Assembly (NCBI GenBank): GCA_947258385.1
Contig: CAMYII010000078.1
Location: forward strand, 9,246-43,882
DNA length: 34,637 bases
Origin: Acidiferrobacterales bacterium
Lineage (GTDB): Bacteria; Pseudomonadota; Gammaproteobacteria; Acidiferrobacterales; SZUA-150
Direction of reading: 5' to 3'
Below are positions 24,821-32,582 of the stretch, in pieces. Under the pieces are notes generated by a model. That model worked only from the letters and a program-made list of their open reading frames with translations, made no database searches and was not told where the DNA came from. The position numbers and the translations under genes are program-made. Each line of letters starts with the position of its first letter. Within the stretch, counting starts at the first letter, position 1.

Positions 24821-25729
24821 ATGGATACGACAGATAAAATGAATCACGATACCAGTCCCGGCGCGCGTTTACGGACCGCGATCAAGACCGAGAAACCGCT
24901 CAAAGTGGTCGGCGCCATCAACGCCTATACGGCTATCATGGCCGAACGCGTGGGTTTTCGTGCGCTTTACCTCTCGGGCGCCGGCGTCGCCAATGCCTCG
25001 TACGGTTTGCCCGATCTCGGCATCACCAGTCTCAATGATGTACTGGAAGACGTTCGTCGCATCACCGCCGCGACCCGGCTGCCGTTACTGGTAGACGGAG
25101 ATACCGGTTGGGGCGACGCATTTAATATCGCCCGCACCATCACCGAGCTGATCCGCGCCGGCGCGGCCGGCGTCCACATCGAGGACCAGGTTCAGACCAA
25201 GCGCTGCGGCCACCGGCCGGGCAAGGCTATCGTCGCCAAGGAAGAAATGGTCGATCGCATCAAGGCCGCGGTCGATGCCCGCACCGATGCCGGCTTCGTA
25301 ATCATGGCGCGCACCGATGCGCTGGCGGTGGAGGGATTGGATGCCGCCATAGAGCGTGCCTGCCTGTACCGTGATGCCGGCGCCGACATGATTTTTCCTG
25401 AAGCGGTCACCGAGCTGAATCAATACCGCGAATTTGCCAAAGCGGTTGGCGTGCCGGTGCTCGCCAACATCACCGAGTTCGGCAAGACACCGCTCTACGA
25501 CGCTGAACAGCTGCGCGATGCCGGGGTGGCGCTCATGCTCTTCCCCCTCTCGGCGTTCCGCGCCATGAATAAGGCGGCGTTGAAGGTCTACGAGACCATC
25601 CACCGCGAAGGCACGCAAAAGAATATGGTCGATACCATGCAGACACGCATGGAGCTCTACGATTTTTTGAATTACCACGGCTACGAGCAGAAACTCGACC
25701 AGTTATTCGAGGAGGACAAGGGAAAATGA
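24821..25729 (+). CDS. prpB: 2-Methylisocitrate lyase
   Basis: This 302-residue enzyme of the isocitrate lyase/PEP mutase superfamily cleaves 2-methylisocitrate to pyruvate and succinate. Visible motifs are [51 protein letters not shown] (with the catalytic Cys in the KRCGH loop), [14 protein letters not shown] and [13 protein letters not shown]. The fit to PrpB is good over its full length. It overlaps prpC by 4 bp (ATGA). No strong ribosome binding site precedes the ATG at 24821; an in-frame ATG six codons later (MNHD) is an alternative start. Confidence 0.93.
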   Translation: MDTTDKMNHDTSPGARLRTAIKTEKPLKVVGAINAYTAIMAERVGFRALYLSGAGVANASYGLPDLGITSLNDVLEDVRRITAATRLPLLVDGDTGWGDAFNIARTITELIRAGAAGVHIEDQVQTKRCGHRPGKAIVAKEEMVDRIKAAVDARTDAGFVIMARTDALAVEGLDAAIERACLYRDAGADMIFPEAVTELNQYREFAKAVGVPVLANITEFGKTPLYDAEQLRDAGVALMLFPLSAFRAMNKAALKVYETIHREGTQKNMVDTMQTRMELYDFLNYHGYEQKLDQLFEEDKGK

Positions 25730-26859
25730 CCGAAAAAAAACCAGTCACCAATAGTGCCGGGCTGCGCGGCGTCGTCGCCGGCCGCACCGCGGTTTGCACC
25801 TGCGGCGTCGAGGGCATGGGGCTGAACTACCGCGGCTACGACATCATTGAGCTGGCCGACAAATCCACCTTTGAAGAAGTCGCGTACTTGCTACTCAAGG
25901 GTGAACTGCCCACACAGACCGAGCTCGACGCTTACAAGAAAAGACTCATGAACCTGCGCGAACTGCCGCAGGCGCTCAAGGAAGTCCTGGAACGTATACC
26001 CGCCGGCACCCATCCGATGGATGTCATGCGCACCGGTTGCTCCATGCTTGGGACTCTCGAGCCGGAAACCGACTTCAGCCAGCAGCAGGACATCGCCGAC
26101 CGGTTGCTGAGCACCCTGCCCGGCATCATGGCATACTGGTACAACTACGCTCATCATGGACAACGCATCGGCACCGTCTCGGAAGAGGACACCATCGCCG
26201 GCCATGTGCTCCATATCCTGCTTGGCAAGCAGCCAAAACCCTTGCACCGCGACGCCATGGATGTGTCACTGGTCCTATATGCCGAGCATGAGTTCAATGC
26301 ATCCACCTTTGCCGTACGCGTGTGTACCGCCACGCTGTCCGATTTCTACTCCGCGGTCACGGCGGGCATCGGCACCTTGCGCGGCCCGCTGCACGGCGGT
26401 GCCAATGAAGCGGCCAAGGAACTGATTTCACGTTTTCAGACGCCGGGCGACGCAGCCGCGGGCATCAAGGAAATGTTGGCGCGCAAGGATAAAATCATGG
26501 GCTTCGGCCACGCGGTCTACAGCGTATCCGATCCGCGCAACGTGGTCATCAAGGAGTGGGCGAGGAAACTGTCGGCGGATGCCGGCGACACCGTACTCTA
26601 CCCGGTCTCCGAGGCCGTTGAAAAGGCGATGTGGGACGAAAAGAAATTGTTCCCGAATCTCGATTTCTACTCGGCCTCCACCTATCACTTCATGGGCATA
26701 CCGACCGCGCTGTTCACGCCGCTGTTCGTTTGCTCGCGCATCACAGGCTGGGCCGCTCATCTCATGGAACAACGCGCCGACAACCGCCTGATCCGTCCGA
26801 ACGCCGAGTACACCGGTCCGGCACAACGTTCTTACGTGTCGCTCGAGCAGAGAAAATGA
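25726..26859 (+). CDS. prpC: 2-Methylcitrate synthase
   Basis: This 377-residue citrate-synthase-family enzyme condenses propionyl-CoA and oxaloacetate to 2-methylcitrate. It has the N-terminal [19 protein letters not shown] of Prp[36 protein letters not shown] with an active-site His, and [15 protein letters not shown] with the second His. The Asp-bearing region [16 protein letters not shown] follows. It is of normal length, overlaps prpB, and lies one base before prpD. AGGACAAGGGAAA precedes the ATG as ribosome binding site. Confidence 0.93.
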   Translation: MTEKKPVTNSAGLRGVVAGRTAVCTCGVEGMGLNYRGYDIIELADKSTFEEVAYLLLKGELPTQTELDAYKKRLMNLRELPQALKEVLERIPAGTHPMDVMRTGCSMLGTLEPETDFSQQQDIADRLLSTLPGIMAYWYNYAHHGQRIGTVSEEDTIAGHVLHILLGKQPKPLHRDAMDVSLVLYAEHEFNASTFAVRVCTATLSDFYSAVTAGIGTLRGPLHGGANEAAKELISRFQTPGDAAAGIKEMLARKDKIMGFGHAVYSVSDPRNVVIKEWARKLSADAGDTVLYPVSEAVEKAMWDEKKLFPNLDFYSASTYHFMGIPTALFTPLFVCSRITGWAAHLMEQRADNRLIRPNAEYTGPAQRSYVSLEQRK

Positions 26860-26860
26860 C

Positions 26861-28309
26861 ATGAGCATGCATCGTGCCGATGCCAATGTGCGCCCTGCGC
26901 CGGACCGGGAACTGGTCGATATCGCCGGCTATGTCGCCGATTACACCATCGACAGCCAGGAGGCCTACAACACCGCACGGCACTGCCTCATGGATACCCT
27001 GGGTTGCGGTATGCTGGCGTTACGTTATCCGGAATGCACCCGCCATCTCGGACCCATCGTGCCCGGCACGGTCGTGCCGCTTGGCGCGCGGGTACCGGGC
27101 ACATCATACGAACTGGACCCGGTCAAGGCGGCGTTCGATATCGGCACGATCGTCCGCTGGCTGGACTTCAACGATACCTGGCTGGCCGCCGAATGGGGGC
27201 ACCCCTCGGACAACCTCGGCGCCATTCTCGCCTGCGCCGACTATCTAAGCCGCGGACGCGCCGCCGACGGCAGACCCGCATTGACCATGCGCGATGTGCT
27301 GAGCGCAATGATCAAGGCCCATGAGATCCAGGGCGTGCTGGCGCTGGAGAACAGCTTTAACCGGGTCGGCCTCGATCATGTCGTGCTGGTCAAGGCCGCC
27401 TCCACAGCGGTGGTGACACACCTGCTCGGCGGTACCCAGTCACAGATCATCGACGCCTTGTCGCAGGCATGGGTCGATGGACAGTCATTGCGCACGTATC
27501 GTCATGCGCCGAATACCGGTTCGCGAAAATCCTGGGCCGCGGGCGATGCCACCAGCCGCGCGGTGCGCCTGGCGCTGATGACGCTCGCGGGCGAAATGGG
27601 ATATCCCAGCGCGCTGACAGCAAAAACCTGGGGGTTCTACGACGTCAGCTTCAAGGGTAACAGGTTCAAATTCCAGCGGCCATACGGTTCTTATGTCATG
27701 GAGAACGTCCTGTTCAAGATCTCGTTCCCCGCGGAGTTCCACGCCCAAACCGCCGTGGAATGCGCCGTAAAACTGCATGAACAGGTCAGGGACCGGCTCG
27801 ATGAGATCGGCAAAATCGTCTTGACGACACACGAATCCGCGATTCGCATCATCAGCAAAACCGGACCGCTGTACAATCCGGCTGATCGCGATCATTGCCT
27901 GCAATACATGGTGGCAATCGGATTGATTCACGGCGGGCTCACTGCCGATCACTACAGTGACGAGACCGCCAAGGATCCCCGCATTGACGCCTTGCGTGCG
28001 AAGATGCAGGTTGAAGAAGACCGGCACTACACCCGCGACTATCTTGATCCGACTAAGCGCTCCATCGCCAATGCCATACAGGTCTTCTTTCGCGACGGGA
28101 CAGAGACTGAAAAACTCGAGATTGAATACCCCGTCGGCCACCGCCGCCGGCGCGGCGAAGGCATCCCCCTGCTCGAGGCCAAGTTCCGCGCCAACCTCGC
28201 GACCCGTTTCTCCGACAGTCATACGCATGCAATTATGGAGTTATATCACGATCCCGAGCGGCTGGAAGCGACACCCGTGCCCGCATTCATGGACATGTGG
28301 ATTGCCTGA
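26861..28309 (+). CDS. prpD: 2-Methylcitrate dehydratase
   Basis: This 482-residue MmgE/PrpD-family protein dehydrates 2-methylcitrate to 2-methyl-cis-aconitate, independent of iron-sulfur clusters. Recognisable parts are [91 protein letters not shown] and the [17 protein letters not shown] segment. The start is one base after the prpC stop. The operon lacks acnD/prpF, so PrpD plus a housekeeping aconitase would complete the cycle. The gene is complete; an IS fragment begins about 50 bp after it. Confidence 0.93.
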   Translation: MSMHRADANVRPAPDRELVDIAGYVADYTIDSQEAYNTARHCLMDTLGCGMLALRYPECTRHLGPIVPGTVVPLGARVPGTSYELDPVKAAFDIGTIVRWLDFNDTWLAAEWGHPSDNLGAILACADYLSRGRAADGRPALTMRDVLSAMIKAHEIQGVLALENSFNRVGLDHVVLVKAASTAVVTHLLGGTQSQIIDALSQAWVDGQSLRTYRHAPNTGSRKSWAAGDATSRAVRLALMTLAGEMGYPSALTAKTWGFYDVSFKGNRFKFQRPYGSYVMENVLFKISFPAEFHAQTAVECAVKLHEQVRDRLDEIGKIVLTTHESAIRIISKTGPLYNPADRDHCLQYMVAIGLIHGGLTADHYSDETAKDPRIDALRAKMQVEEDRHYTRDYLDPTKRSIANAIQVFFRDGTETEKLEIEYPVGHRRRRGEGIPLLEAKFRANLATRFSDSHTHAIMELYHDPERLEATPVPAFMDMWIA

Positions 28310-28360
28310 AAGGGTTCTGGATCCAATATGTGTGCAAGGCTTTGTACCGCTTTTCATCAA

Positions 28361-28663
28361 CTACCATCTCAAACGCAATACCGAGGCGGCTTTTTTTAGG
28401 ATTTCATTCTCCTCCCGGGGCCGTTTAACCTCCTGCCTGAGCGAAGCGGTTTCGCTTTGATCTTCCTTCTTGGGCCGGCCTTTCTTGGCTGATGGCACGT
28501 CACCTTTTTTGGTCATCTGTTCTTTCCATTTATAAAGTTGGTTTCTTCTAATACCCAATTTCATGGCGATTTCGCTGGCGGATTGGTCTGATTCTTCCAT
28601 CAATCGAATAGCTTCCAGCTTAAACTCTTTCGGATAGGTTTTATAGGGCTTGCGTTTGGTCAT
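28361..28663 (-). CDS. IS3-family transposase OrfA, 3' truncated
   Basis: This 100-residue protein has an HTH_Tnp_1 domain: YPKEFKLEAIRLMEESDQSA, then SEIAMKLGIRRNQLYKWKEQM, and a leucine-zipper-like tail EVKRPREENEILKKAAS. OrfA binds the IS ends. Normal proteins continue ...KKAAAYFAKE; here the text diverges after KKAAS and stops. The A7G tract at 28391-28399 is where -1 frameshifting to OrfB would occur, but no OrfB follows. It is non-functional by itself. Confidence 0.8.
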   Translation of the reverse strand: MTKRKPYKTYPKEFKLEAIRLMEESDQSASEIAMKLGIRRNQLYKWKEQMTKKGDVPSAKKGRPKKEDQSETASLRQEVKRPREENEILKKAASVLRLRW

Positions 28664-28728
28664 CGGGACACTCCATTAGAGACAGCTTGTCTCTGATTAA
28701 AAGTATCCGTTAAACTGGGGGAGGTTCA
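28361..28728 (-). mobile_element. IS3-family insertion sequence fragment (left end and orfA)
   Basis: The minus-strand left end begins at 28728 with TGAACCTCCCCCAGTTTAAC, the typical IS3-family inverted repeat. It is followed by orfA with the A-rich slippery tract used for frameshifting into orfB. No orfB or right inverted repeat is present, so the element is a truncated remnant. Its right-hand (inner) limit near 28361 is not defined by sequence. It interrupts the cassette gene at 28729-28960. Confidence 0.75.
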
Positions 28729-28960
28729 GTCTGACCCCCATTACCCAGTCCCCCATTACCTGCATTACCTGGAGCGTCCGATCGAACACTTTCAGCTCAC
28801 CCCTGTTAACAGCTTTAAAATATATCACAATAACTTCGTGCGGTTCGGAAAACTCTGGCTTAATAGGATCAGGCGGTCGCTCTAATACATGTGCAAAAGT
28901 ATAGCCACTACCAGCAATAACAATTACAAACGCTAATAGTGCAAAGTATCTTACTTTCAT
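28697..28960 (-). pseudogene. Exported small protein, 3' end replaced by an IS insertion
   Basis: The ATG at 28960 opens an export segment (KVRYFALLAFVIVIAGSGYTFA) and about 50 residues of protein with PPDPIKPEFSEPHEVIVIYF. The last 11 codons (LNLPQFNGYF and stop) are read from the IS inverted repeat, so the true C-terminus is lost. It lies just inside an integron-type cassette boundary (GTTATGCC at 28977-28984), so it was a cassette gene. Family not recognised. Confidence 0.6.
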
Positions 28961-28976
28961 TTCATGTCTTTCAATA

Positions 28977-29081
28977 GGCATAACGCCACAAATCACCGGG
29001 AGGCAAAAGTGGCGCTGATTTTGCGTATGTAAAATAAGTGACGCTTTTGACTGTCCGAGTGCATTTACCTTGTTAGGCATT
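28977..29081 (-). repeat. attC-like recombination site of the VOC-protein cassette
   Basis: On the minus strand the site runs from R'' GCCTAAC (29072-29078) to R' GTTATGC (28978-28984), about 105 bp. Between them lies an imperfect palindrome with CAAAAG/CTTTTG arms. The 10 bases around R'' (AATGCCTAAC) are the exact complement of the start of the same cassette at 29589-29598, as a circularised cassette requires. R' departs from the GTTRRRY consensus at one base. Confidence 0.6.
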
Positions 29082-29597
29082 TCTTAATTAAATTTACTTC
29101 TCTTCATTCCAAAAGGTAGCTTCTATTTTATTTCCATCCAGATCTCGAATAAAGCACCCGTAGTAAGAATCACCATAGTCTGGTCTTGGCCCAGGAGCGC
29201 CATCATCTATTCCTCCTTGATCCAGTGCAGCTTCGTGAAATGCATGCACGGCCTCTTTTGAGTTGGCAATGAATCCTATGTGTGACCCGTTTCCTACGAT
29301 TGCTGGCTTTCCATCAATAGGCGTTTGTACCCAAAATTCAGGATACTCCCGACCATAAGCAACTGCACCAGCAAATTTCATGATTTGTTTACAACCAAGA
29401 GTCGACAGCACGCTATCGTAAAATACAACGGCACGTTCAAAGTTGCTAGTACCAATTGAAATGTGTGAAATGATGCTTGGGTTTTCATTCTCCATTTTAT
29501 TTCTTACTCCTTGATATTATAGAAGACTCAATTTTTCGCCCGTGCTATCGATAACATTACCTATTTAGGTATTTTTCAAACTGATTGTAATGCCTAA
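28984..29597 (-). mobile_element. Integron-type gene cassette carrying a VOC protein
   Basis: The cassette begins at the G/TTAGGC junction at 29597-29598 and ends at the G/TTATGCC junction at 28984. It holds one gene (29094-29495) and its attC site. The 10-bp complement between its start and its R'' box is the key evidence. No integrase gene is in the window. Confidence 0.6.
29094..29495 (-). CDS. VOC (glyoxalase/bleomycin-resistance-like) family protein
   Basis: This 133-residue protein has the beta-alpha-beta-beta-beta repeats of the vicinal oxygen chelate fold. Possible metal ligands are His in ISHISIGTSNFERAVVFYD, His in GSHIGFIANS and Glu in GNKIEATFWNE. The end RDLDGNKIEATFW is a strong family mark. 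It is probably a metal-dependent lyase or dioxygenase-like enzyme or a binding protein; the substrate is unknown. It is the only gene of a cassette, transcribed in the cassette direction, with attC about 12 bp after its stop. It may rely on an upstream promoter. Confidence 0.85.
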   Translation of the reverse strand: MENENPSIISHISIGTSNFERAVVFYDSVLSTLGCKQIMKFAGAVAYGREYPEFWVQTPIDGKPAIVGNGSHIGFIANSKEAVHAFHEAALDQGGIDDGAPGPRPDYGDSYYGCFIRDLDGNKIEATFWNEEK

Positions 29598-29781
29598 CTA
29601 CATATTGATGGACTAAGTTACGAATTATAATACGGATATAGTACAAAAGTTTACCCCCTTTTGTCCCATAAATAACCACTTGTCGGTGGTTGCTAATACG
29701 CTGTCCCGGTGCGATAGGCCGATTGAGGACCGGCCGAGACTTGACCGGTCCTCGTAGGTCAACATATGGAGTTAATCGCTC
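29496..29781. other. Intergenic stretch with a cassette boundary
   Basis: A 286-bp AT-rich stretch. It holds the start of the VOC cassette (GCCTAAC at 29592-29598) and the GACTAAGTTAC box at 29611-29621. It also contains a palindromic sequence near 29712-29757 (GAGGACCGG and CCGGTCCTC arms) that could act as a terminator-like hairpin for the methyltransferase gene. No gene is seen. Confidence 0.45.
29592..29621 (-). repeat. Cassette boundary motif, copy 1
   Basis: On the plus strand GCCTAACTA is followed at 13 bp spacing by GACTAAGTTAC and then TATAA. The same order and spacing occurs at 30422-30451. Read on the minus strand these look like the L'-R' half of an attC site ending in GTTAGGC. 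Confidence 0.5.
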
Positions 29782-30405
29782 CTACTCAGCCTTCTTCGCC
29801 ACAATAAACACCGCTTTGTTTTTGCCTGGTTGCCATTGATAGTCAATCTCAAAACCGGCATCGGTCAAACTGTCCTCCAATTCTCTTGTAGTAAAGACCT
29901 TGACCAACGGCATCAAACCTAAGAATTTTCCAATCGGCGCGACAATCTTAAAAAACTTCATCGTATCTCCAATGCACGCTGTGCTGGTGACGAAAATGCC
30001 GCCCGGTTTGAGCATTTTATGAACCCTGGCGATTATCTCTTCCTTGTTGTCCATTAAGTGCAAAATACTGAACCCCAACACTGCATCCAAGGTTTGATCG
30101 GGTACGGTGAATTCATCGATGGCCGAGCGTTTAAAAGTGACATTTTCGATATTTTTTGCATCAGCTTTGCCTTGGGCGATATCAATCATTTTCGATGAGA
30201 TATCAATTGCTTGAATATGTTTCACATAAGGCGCATGGGAGATGGCTGTCGACCCTGTCCCGCAGCCAAACTCCAATACTTCCATATCCGGCCGAAAATA
30301 TTCGCGCGTGACTTGCAATTTTTTTTGGTGAGCCGCTTCATCAGCAATGGGTTGTTTCGAATAGCGTTCTGCAATTCTGTCCCAAAATTTAGCTGACCGA
30401 TCCAT
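29782..30405 (-). CDS. Class I SAM-dependent methyltransferase
   Basis: From the ATG at 30405 this is a 207-residue enzyme. SAM-binding motif I is VLEFGCGTGSTAI and motif II is IQAIDISSKMI. VLGFSILHLM is at the motif IV position, followed by HKMLKPGGIFVTS. It is a Methyltransf_11-like protein of small-molecule type; the substrate is unknown. A GTG at 30423 gives six extra residues and overlaps the cassette junction GTTAGGT, so the ATG is preferred. The gene begins 23 bp after the cassette-type boundary, but no matching R'' box was found at its 3' end. Confidence 0.85.
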   Translation of the reverse strand: MDRSAKFWDRIAERYSKQPIADEAAHQKKLQVTREYFRPDMEVLEFGCGTGSTAISHAPYVKHIQAIDISSKMIDIAQGKADAKNIENVTFKRSAIDEFTVPDQTLDAVLGFSILHLMDNKEEIIARVHKMLKPGGIFVTSTACIGDTMKFFKIVAPIGKFLGLMPLVKVFTTRELEDSLTDAGFEIDYQWQPGKNKAVFIVAKKAE

Positions 30406-30421
30406 CACTATCTCTGCTGCC

Positions 30422-30451
30422 ACCTAACTAAATTTAGACTGACTAAGTTAC
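30422..30451 (-). repeat. Cassette boundary motif, copy 2
   Basis: ACCTAACTA, 13-bp spacing and GACTAAGTTAC, then TATAACGC, match the motif at 29592-29621. Read on the minus strand it ends in GTTAGGT, which fits the GTTRRRY crossover site, just before the methyltransferase gene. Confidence 0.5.
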
Positions 30452-30478
30452 AGGCTATAACGCAGCCCATCACAACGA

Positions 30479-30775
30479 CTATGGCAAACGCGATTGCAAT
30501 ATGTCCGAATTCCTACGTTGATGAAGTACCGCAATCACCTGAACGGTGTCAGGCTCAACGACAAAATAGGCCGCGTAAGGAAAGCGACGAAGCAATACAC
30601 GTCGCGCGTCCCGATAAATAGGCGGATAGATATCCGAATGATTGACGACGCGATCGAGCGCCACATCGAGCTCCAGCAGAAATTCGATGCCCAAACCTGG
30701 AAGCTGTTCTTCATATCACCCTGCCGCCTCTCCCGCCTCCTGCGCTGCTTGAGGTTGTATGATCAGTTGTGTCAA
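30479..30775 (-). pseudogene. ParE-family toxin with an in-frame stop codon
   Basis: A TTG start overlapping the antitoxin stop opens a 98-codon frame: LTQLIIQPQAAQEAGEAAG, then TGA at codon 20 (30716-30718), then YEEQLPGLGIEFLLELD and onward to QRRNSDILQSRLP. ParE/RelE toxins have Trp-Tyr at this point (helix ...WYEEQ-x-PGLG), so TGG to TGA is the obvious change. The rest of the fold is intact, including RRVLLRRFPYAAYFVVE and VIAVLHQRR. A shorter product could start at Met in GLGIEF only with loss of the first helices. The toxin is most likely inactive. Confidence 0.8.
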
Positions 30776-31011
30776 CGTTTCCGCAGCTTATCCAGGAGTT
30801 CTTCTCGAACCTCTCCCCAAGGTCGCCCGGCGTCAGGATTTTCCCGATAGGCCTTCAGCCGCTCATCCAGAACACGTTTATGTTCTTCCGGAACGGGAAT
30901 TGACGGGGAATCACTAATGATGTAATCCCAGAGATCTTGAACATAGCGAATCCGCTCCTCTACAGAGAGGGACTCGAATTCGGGTGGAATTGCTTTTATC
31001 GAAGATCCCAT
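30772..31011 (-). CDS. Addiction-module antitoxin (RelB/ParD-like, TIGR02574-type)
   Basis: About 79 residues from the ATG at 31011: IPPEFESLSVEERIRYVQDL then WDYI, and a C-terminal EEHKRVLDERLKAY with a NPDAGRPWGEVREELLDKL segment. This is the typical small antitoxin encoded before ParE toxins. The start at 31011 has TATAAT six bases upstream, so the longer frame to 31032 would run through the promoter. It overlaps the ParE start codon by 2 bp. The gene appears intact while the toxin is broken. Confidence 0.8.
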   Translation of the reverse strand: MGSSIKAIPPEFESLSVEERIRYVQDLWDYIISDSPSIPVPEEHKRVLDERLKAYRENPDAGRPWGEVREELLDKLRKR

Positions 31012-31119
31012 GGCCAAATTATAGCTCATCATTGTGGGCTACTACCACCACCTATCTTGAGCCTGGCCCTCACCCCAGTATTGCATAAATCGGAAGAATC
31101 GGCCGAACGAGAACCGCAT

Positions 31120-31148
31120 CCGCCGGTGGGCACTATACCCACCGACGG
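31120..31148. other. Hairpin in the gap between antitoxin and XRE remnant
   Basis: CCGCCGGTGGG at 31120-31130 pairs with CCCACCGACGG at 31138-31148, with one mismatch and a 7-base loop. There is no T run. The role is unknown. Confidence 0.4.
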
Positions 31149-31221
31149 CAGCCGATCCTCGCCATTAAGAAGCTAATGCATCACACCTAGTGCCACCGGC
31201 CCATAGTACGCCCATGGCTCT

Positions 31222-31404
31222 TCAATACCGAGTTCTTTGAAATGCTCGGCAAAATCCGCCGGGCTGCACCGCACCTACGTCAGCTCCATCGAGCGCGGCG
31301 AGCTCGGCCAGGACCTCTTGCGACCAGCCGCGGGTGAAGCGCAGGAAACGGAGTTTCTGGGCAAGCGCCAGGCGAGTCCGGGTGGGGATTTTCTCGGGTG
31401 ACAT
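31222..31404 (-). pseudogene. XRE-family regulator remnant with an internal inversion
   Basis: The minus frame starts well: a GGAGG site, then MSPEKIPTRTRLALAQ and LRFLRFTRGWSQEVLAELA, the first half of a Cro/C1 helix-turn-helix. From there it reads nonsense (ALDGADVGAVQPGG). On the plus strand at 31258-31308 the same bases encode AGLHRTYVSSIERGEL, the expected second half of the motif, so this segment lies inverted. Beyond it the minus strand encodes PADFAEHFKELGIEEPWAYY in another frame, ending at a TAG near 31176, apparently the tail of the same or a fused gene. The regulator cannot be functional in this orientation. Confidence 0.75.
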
Positions 31405-31483
31405 GGGGACCTCCTTTTTGTTGGAAAAGGTTTTTTCTTCCGGCCCACAAAAAAGCGGCCCCTATATAACCCAGGGCCGCTTT
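31405..31483 (-). promoter_or_regulatory. Leader-like element 2: terminator hairpin before a shielded ribosome binding site
   Basis: On the minus strand AAAGCGGCCC (31474-31483) and GGGCCGCTTT (31452-31461) form a perfect 10-bp stem followed by a T6 run, a textbook intrinsic terminator. Next come GTGGGC, AAAAAACCTTTT and the AAAAGGAGGT site. CCTTTT can pair with AAAAGG and hide the ribosome binding site. The ATG of the XRE remnant follows at 31404. The layout suggests premature termination combined with translational control. Confidence 0.6.
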
Positions 31484-31566
31484 GAGACACCCACGCACCG
31501 AAAGCGAGTAGTAGCCGGCCAAACACCAACACGCCCTACCCCACTGCCGATGTGATGTATACTCTA

Positions 31567-31657
31567 CACAGCCCCAAGTCATGTTCATGCATGCTTGGGG
31601 TTAGTCGCCTCGGGGATGTTGACGCATCTCCGGGGCGATGCTTTTTTGCGAATCTGT
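31567..31657 (+). ncRNA. Candidate small RNA with two hairpins and a terminator
   Basis: A -10-like TATACT at 31558-31563 precedes text with two hairpins. The first is CCCCAAG/CTTGGGG (31572-31600). The second is TCGCCTCGGGGATG against CATCTCCGGGGCGA (31607-31640), followed by a T6 run at about 31642-31647. The whole would be an RNA of about 80-90 nt. No -35 match is evident, so expression is unproven. Confidence 0.4.
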
Positions 31658-31834
31658 TTACTGCAGAATGTATACTACGATGATTTCATCGTGAGTCAAG
31701 CATGACATTACGGCTTGATCGTCTTTTTTTGGTCTGTTTGGCATGGATACAATTCCAACCAAATCTTAACCAACTCACAGAATTACCCTGGCTTGACCTT
31801 GTTTCTCCAGTACTTTCTTATGCTACGATTACGA
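31658..31834. other. Short AT-rich gap without a gene
   Basis: It contains a perfect hairpin ACGATGA-TT-TCATCGT at about 31677-31692 and nothing else I can support. Confidence 0.35.
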
Positions 31835-32506
31835 TTATCTTTCCAGTCGTGGGATCTCGATTCGGGTAACATCATCGTAAGTTGCGTAACATGCAAGATT
31901 TCCGTACAAGCTGAATGACAAAAGCGCAATCTTCTGAGGATCATCCGGCGTGTCACGTGGAATCGTGTGTGGCAGAACACGTCCCATGGCGTGAGTACCA
32001 AGAATGAAATAGACAGCCTGGGGGGCAGTTTCCACGTGTTCTGGTAATGTCTCTATTTTGTGAATGTGAATGTGCTGATCGCCAATCTCCGCAAAAGCCC
32101 GATATTGCAGTTGGCCCGTCCAACTACGTGCGATCAGAAAGACAGAGTCGTAGATATAGATATCCCATTTGATATCCATCGAATTCGCTTTGTAGACGAT
32201 TCCTTTTAGCACGTCACCGTTGTGCGGAATCATGAGATCGCAGGCGACAGATTGTGCATTATCGATTTTTGCCGAAATCAGGTCACGACCATCCGATTGA
32301 CGTTGGGCGTTGAAGGATTCGGCGATGCGACGGTCGTTGGTTGTAGCAGCCACATTCCACGTCAAGCCACGCACATCAAGAACACGGATATCAAACGGAT
32401 TGTCGTCACCAGGATCGTACCATTTAAATTCGTATTCAGTGCCATCGTTGGGGCCCACGCGGGGTTCATAGTGCGCATCGAACCATCGCTTTATTCGATT
32501 CCACAT
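31835..32506 (-). CDS. Cytoplasmic protein of unknown function, cassette-borne
   Basis: This 223-residue protein starts at an ATG behind a GAGGAGG site. It has no signal or membrane helix. Features are an aromatic N-terminus (IKRWFDAHYEPRVGPNDGTE), a strand-rich middle (DIRVLDVRGLTWNVAATTND), KWDIYIYDSVFLIARSWTG and a His-rich QHIHIHKIETLPEHVE. It resembles no family I know. It begins 15 bp inside a cassette junction (GTTACGCC at 32521-32528), so it is the next gene of the array; its own attC site was not found and may be lost. Confidence 0.7.
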   Translation of the reverse strand: MWNRIKRWFDAHYEPRVGPNDGTEYEFKWYDPGDDNPFDIRVLDVRGLTWNVAATTNDRRIAESFNAQRQSDGRDLISAKIDNAQSVACDLMIPHNGDVLKGIVYKANSMDIKWDIYIYDSVFLIARSWTGQLQYRAFAEIGDQHIHIHKIETLPEHVETAPQAVYFILGTHAMGRVLPHTIPRDTPDDPQKIALLSFSLYGNLACYATYDDVTRIEIPRLER

Positions 32507-32520
32507 CGGATCCTCCTCGT

Positions 32521-32582
32521 GGCGTAACGATTGAACTCAGCCGCGCGGTTTTTGCGTCGGCTGGGGCGAATTGTTAGAACGC
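32521..32582 (-). repeat. attC site of the membrane-protein cassette
   Basis: On the minus strand R'' GCGTTCTAAC (32573-32582) is followed by AATTCGCCCCAGCCG, a short loop, CGGCTGAGTTCAATC and R' GTTACGCC (32521-32528). The CAGCCG/CGGCTG arms and 62-bp length fit a typical attC. R'' is the exact complement of the cassette start GTTAGAACGC at 33033-33042. The gene's last codons lie in the site, as is common in cassettes. Confidence 0.75.

Noticed and set aside
27485-28228. 247-codon minus-strand frame inside prpD
   Set aside because: It is a shadow of a clearly conserved gene with high-GC third positions.
14009-31807. 14-bp identity TGACCTTGTTTCTC at 14009-14022 and 31794-31807
   Set aside because: The flanks do not match, so it may be chance or a tiny remnant.
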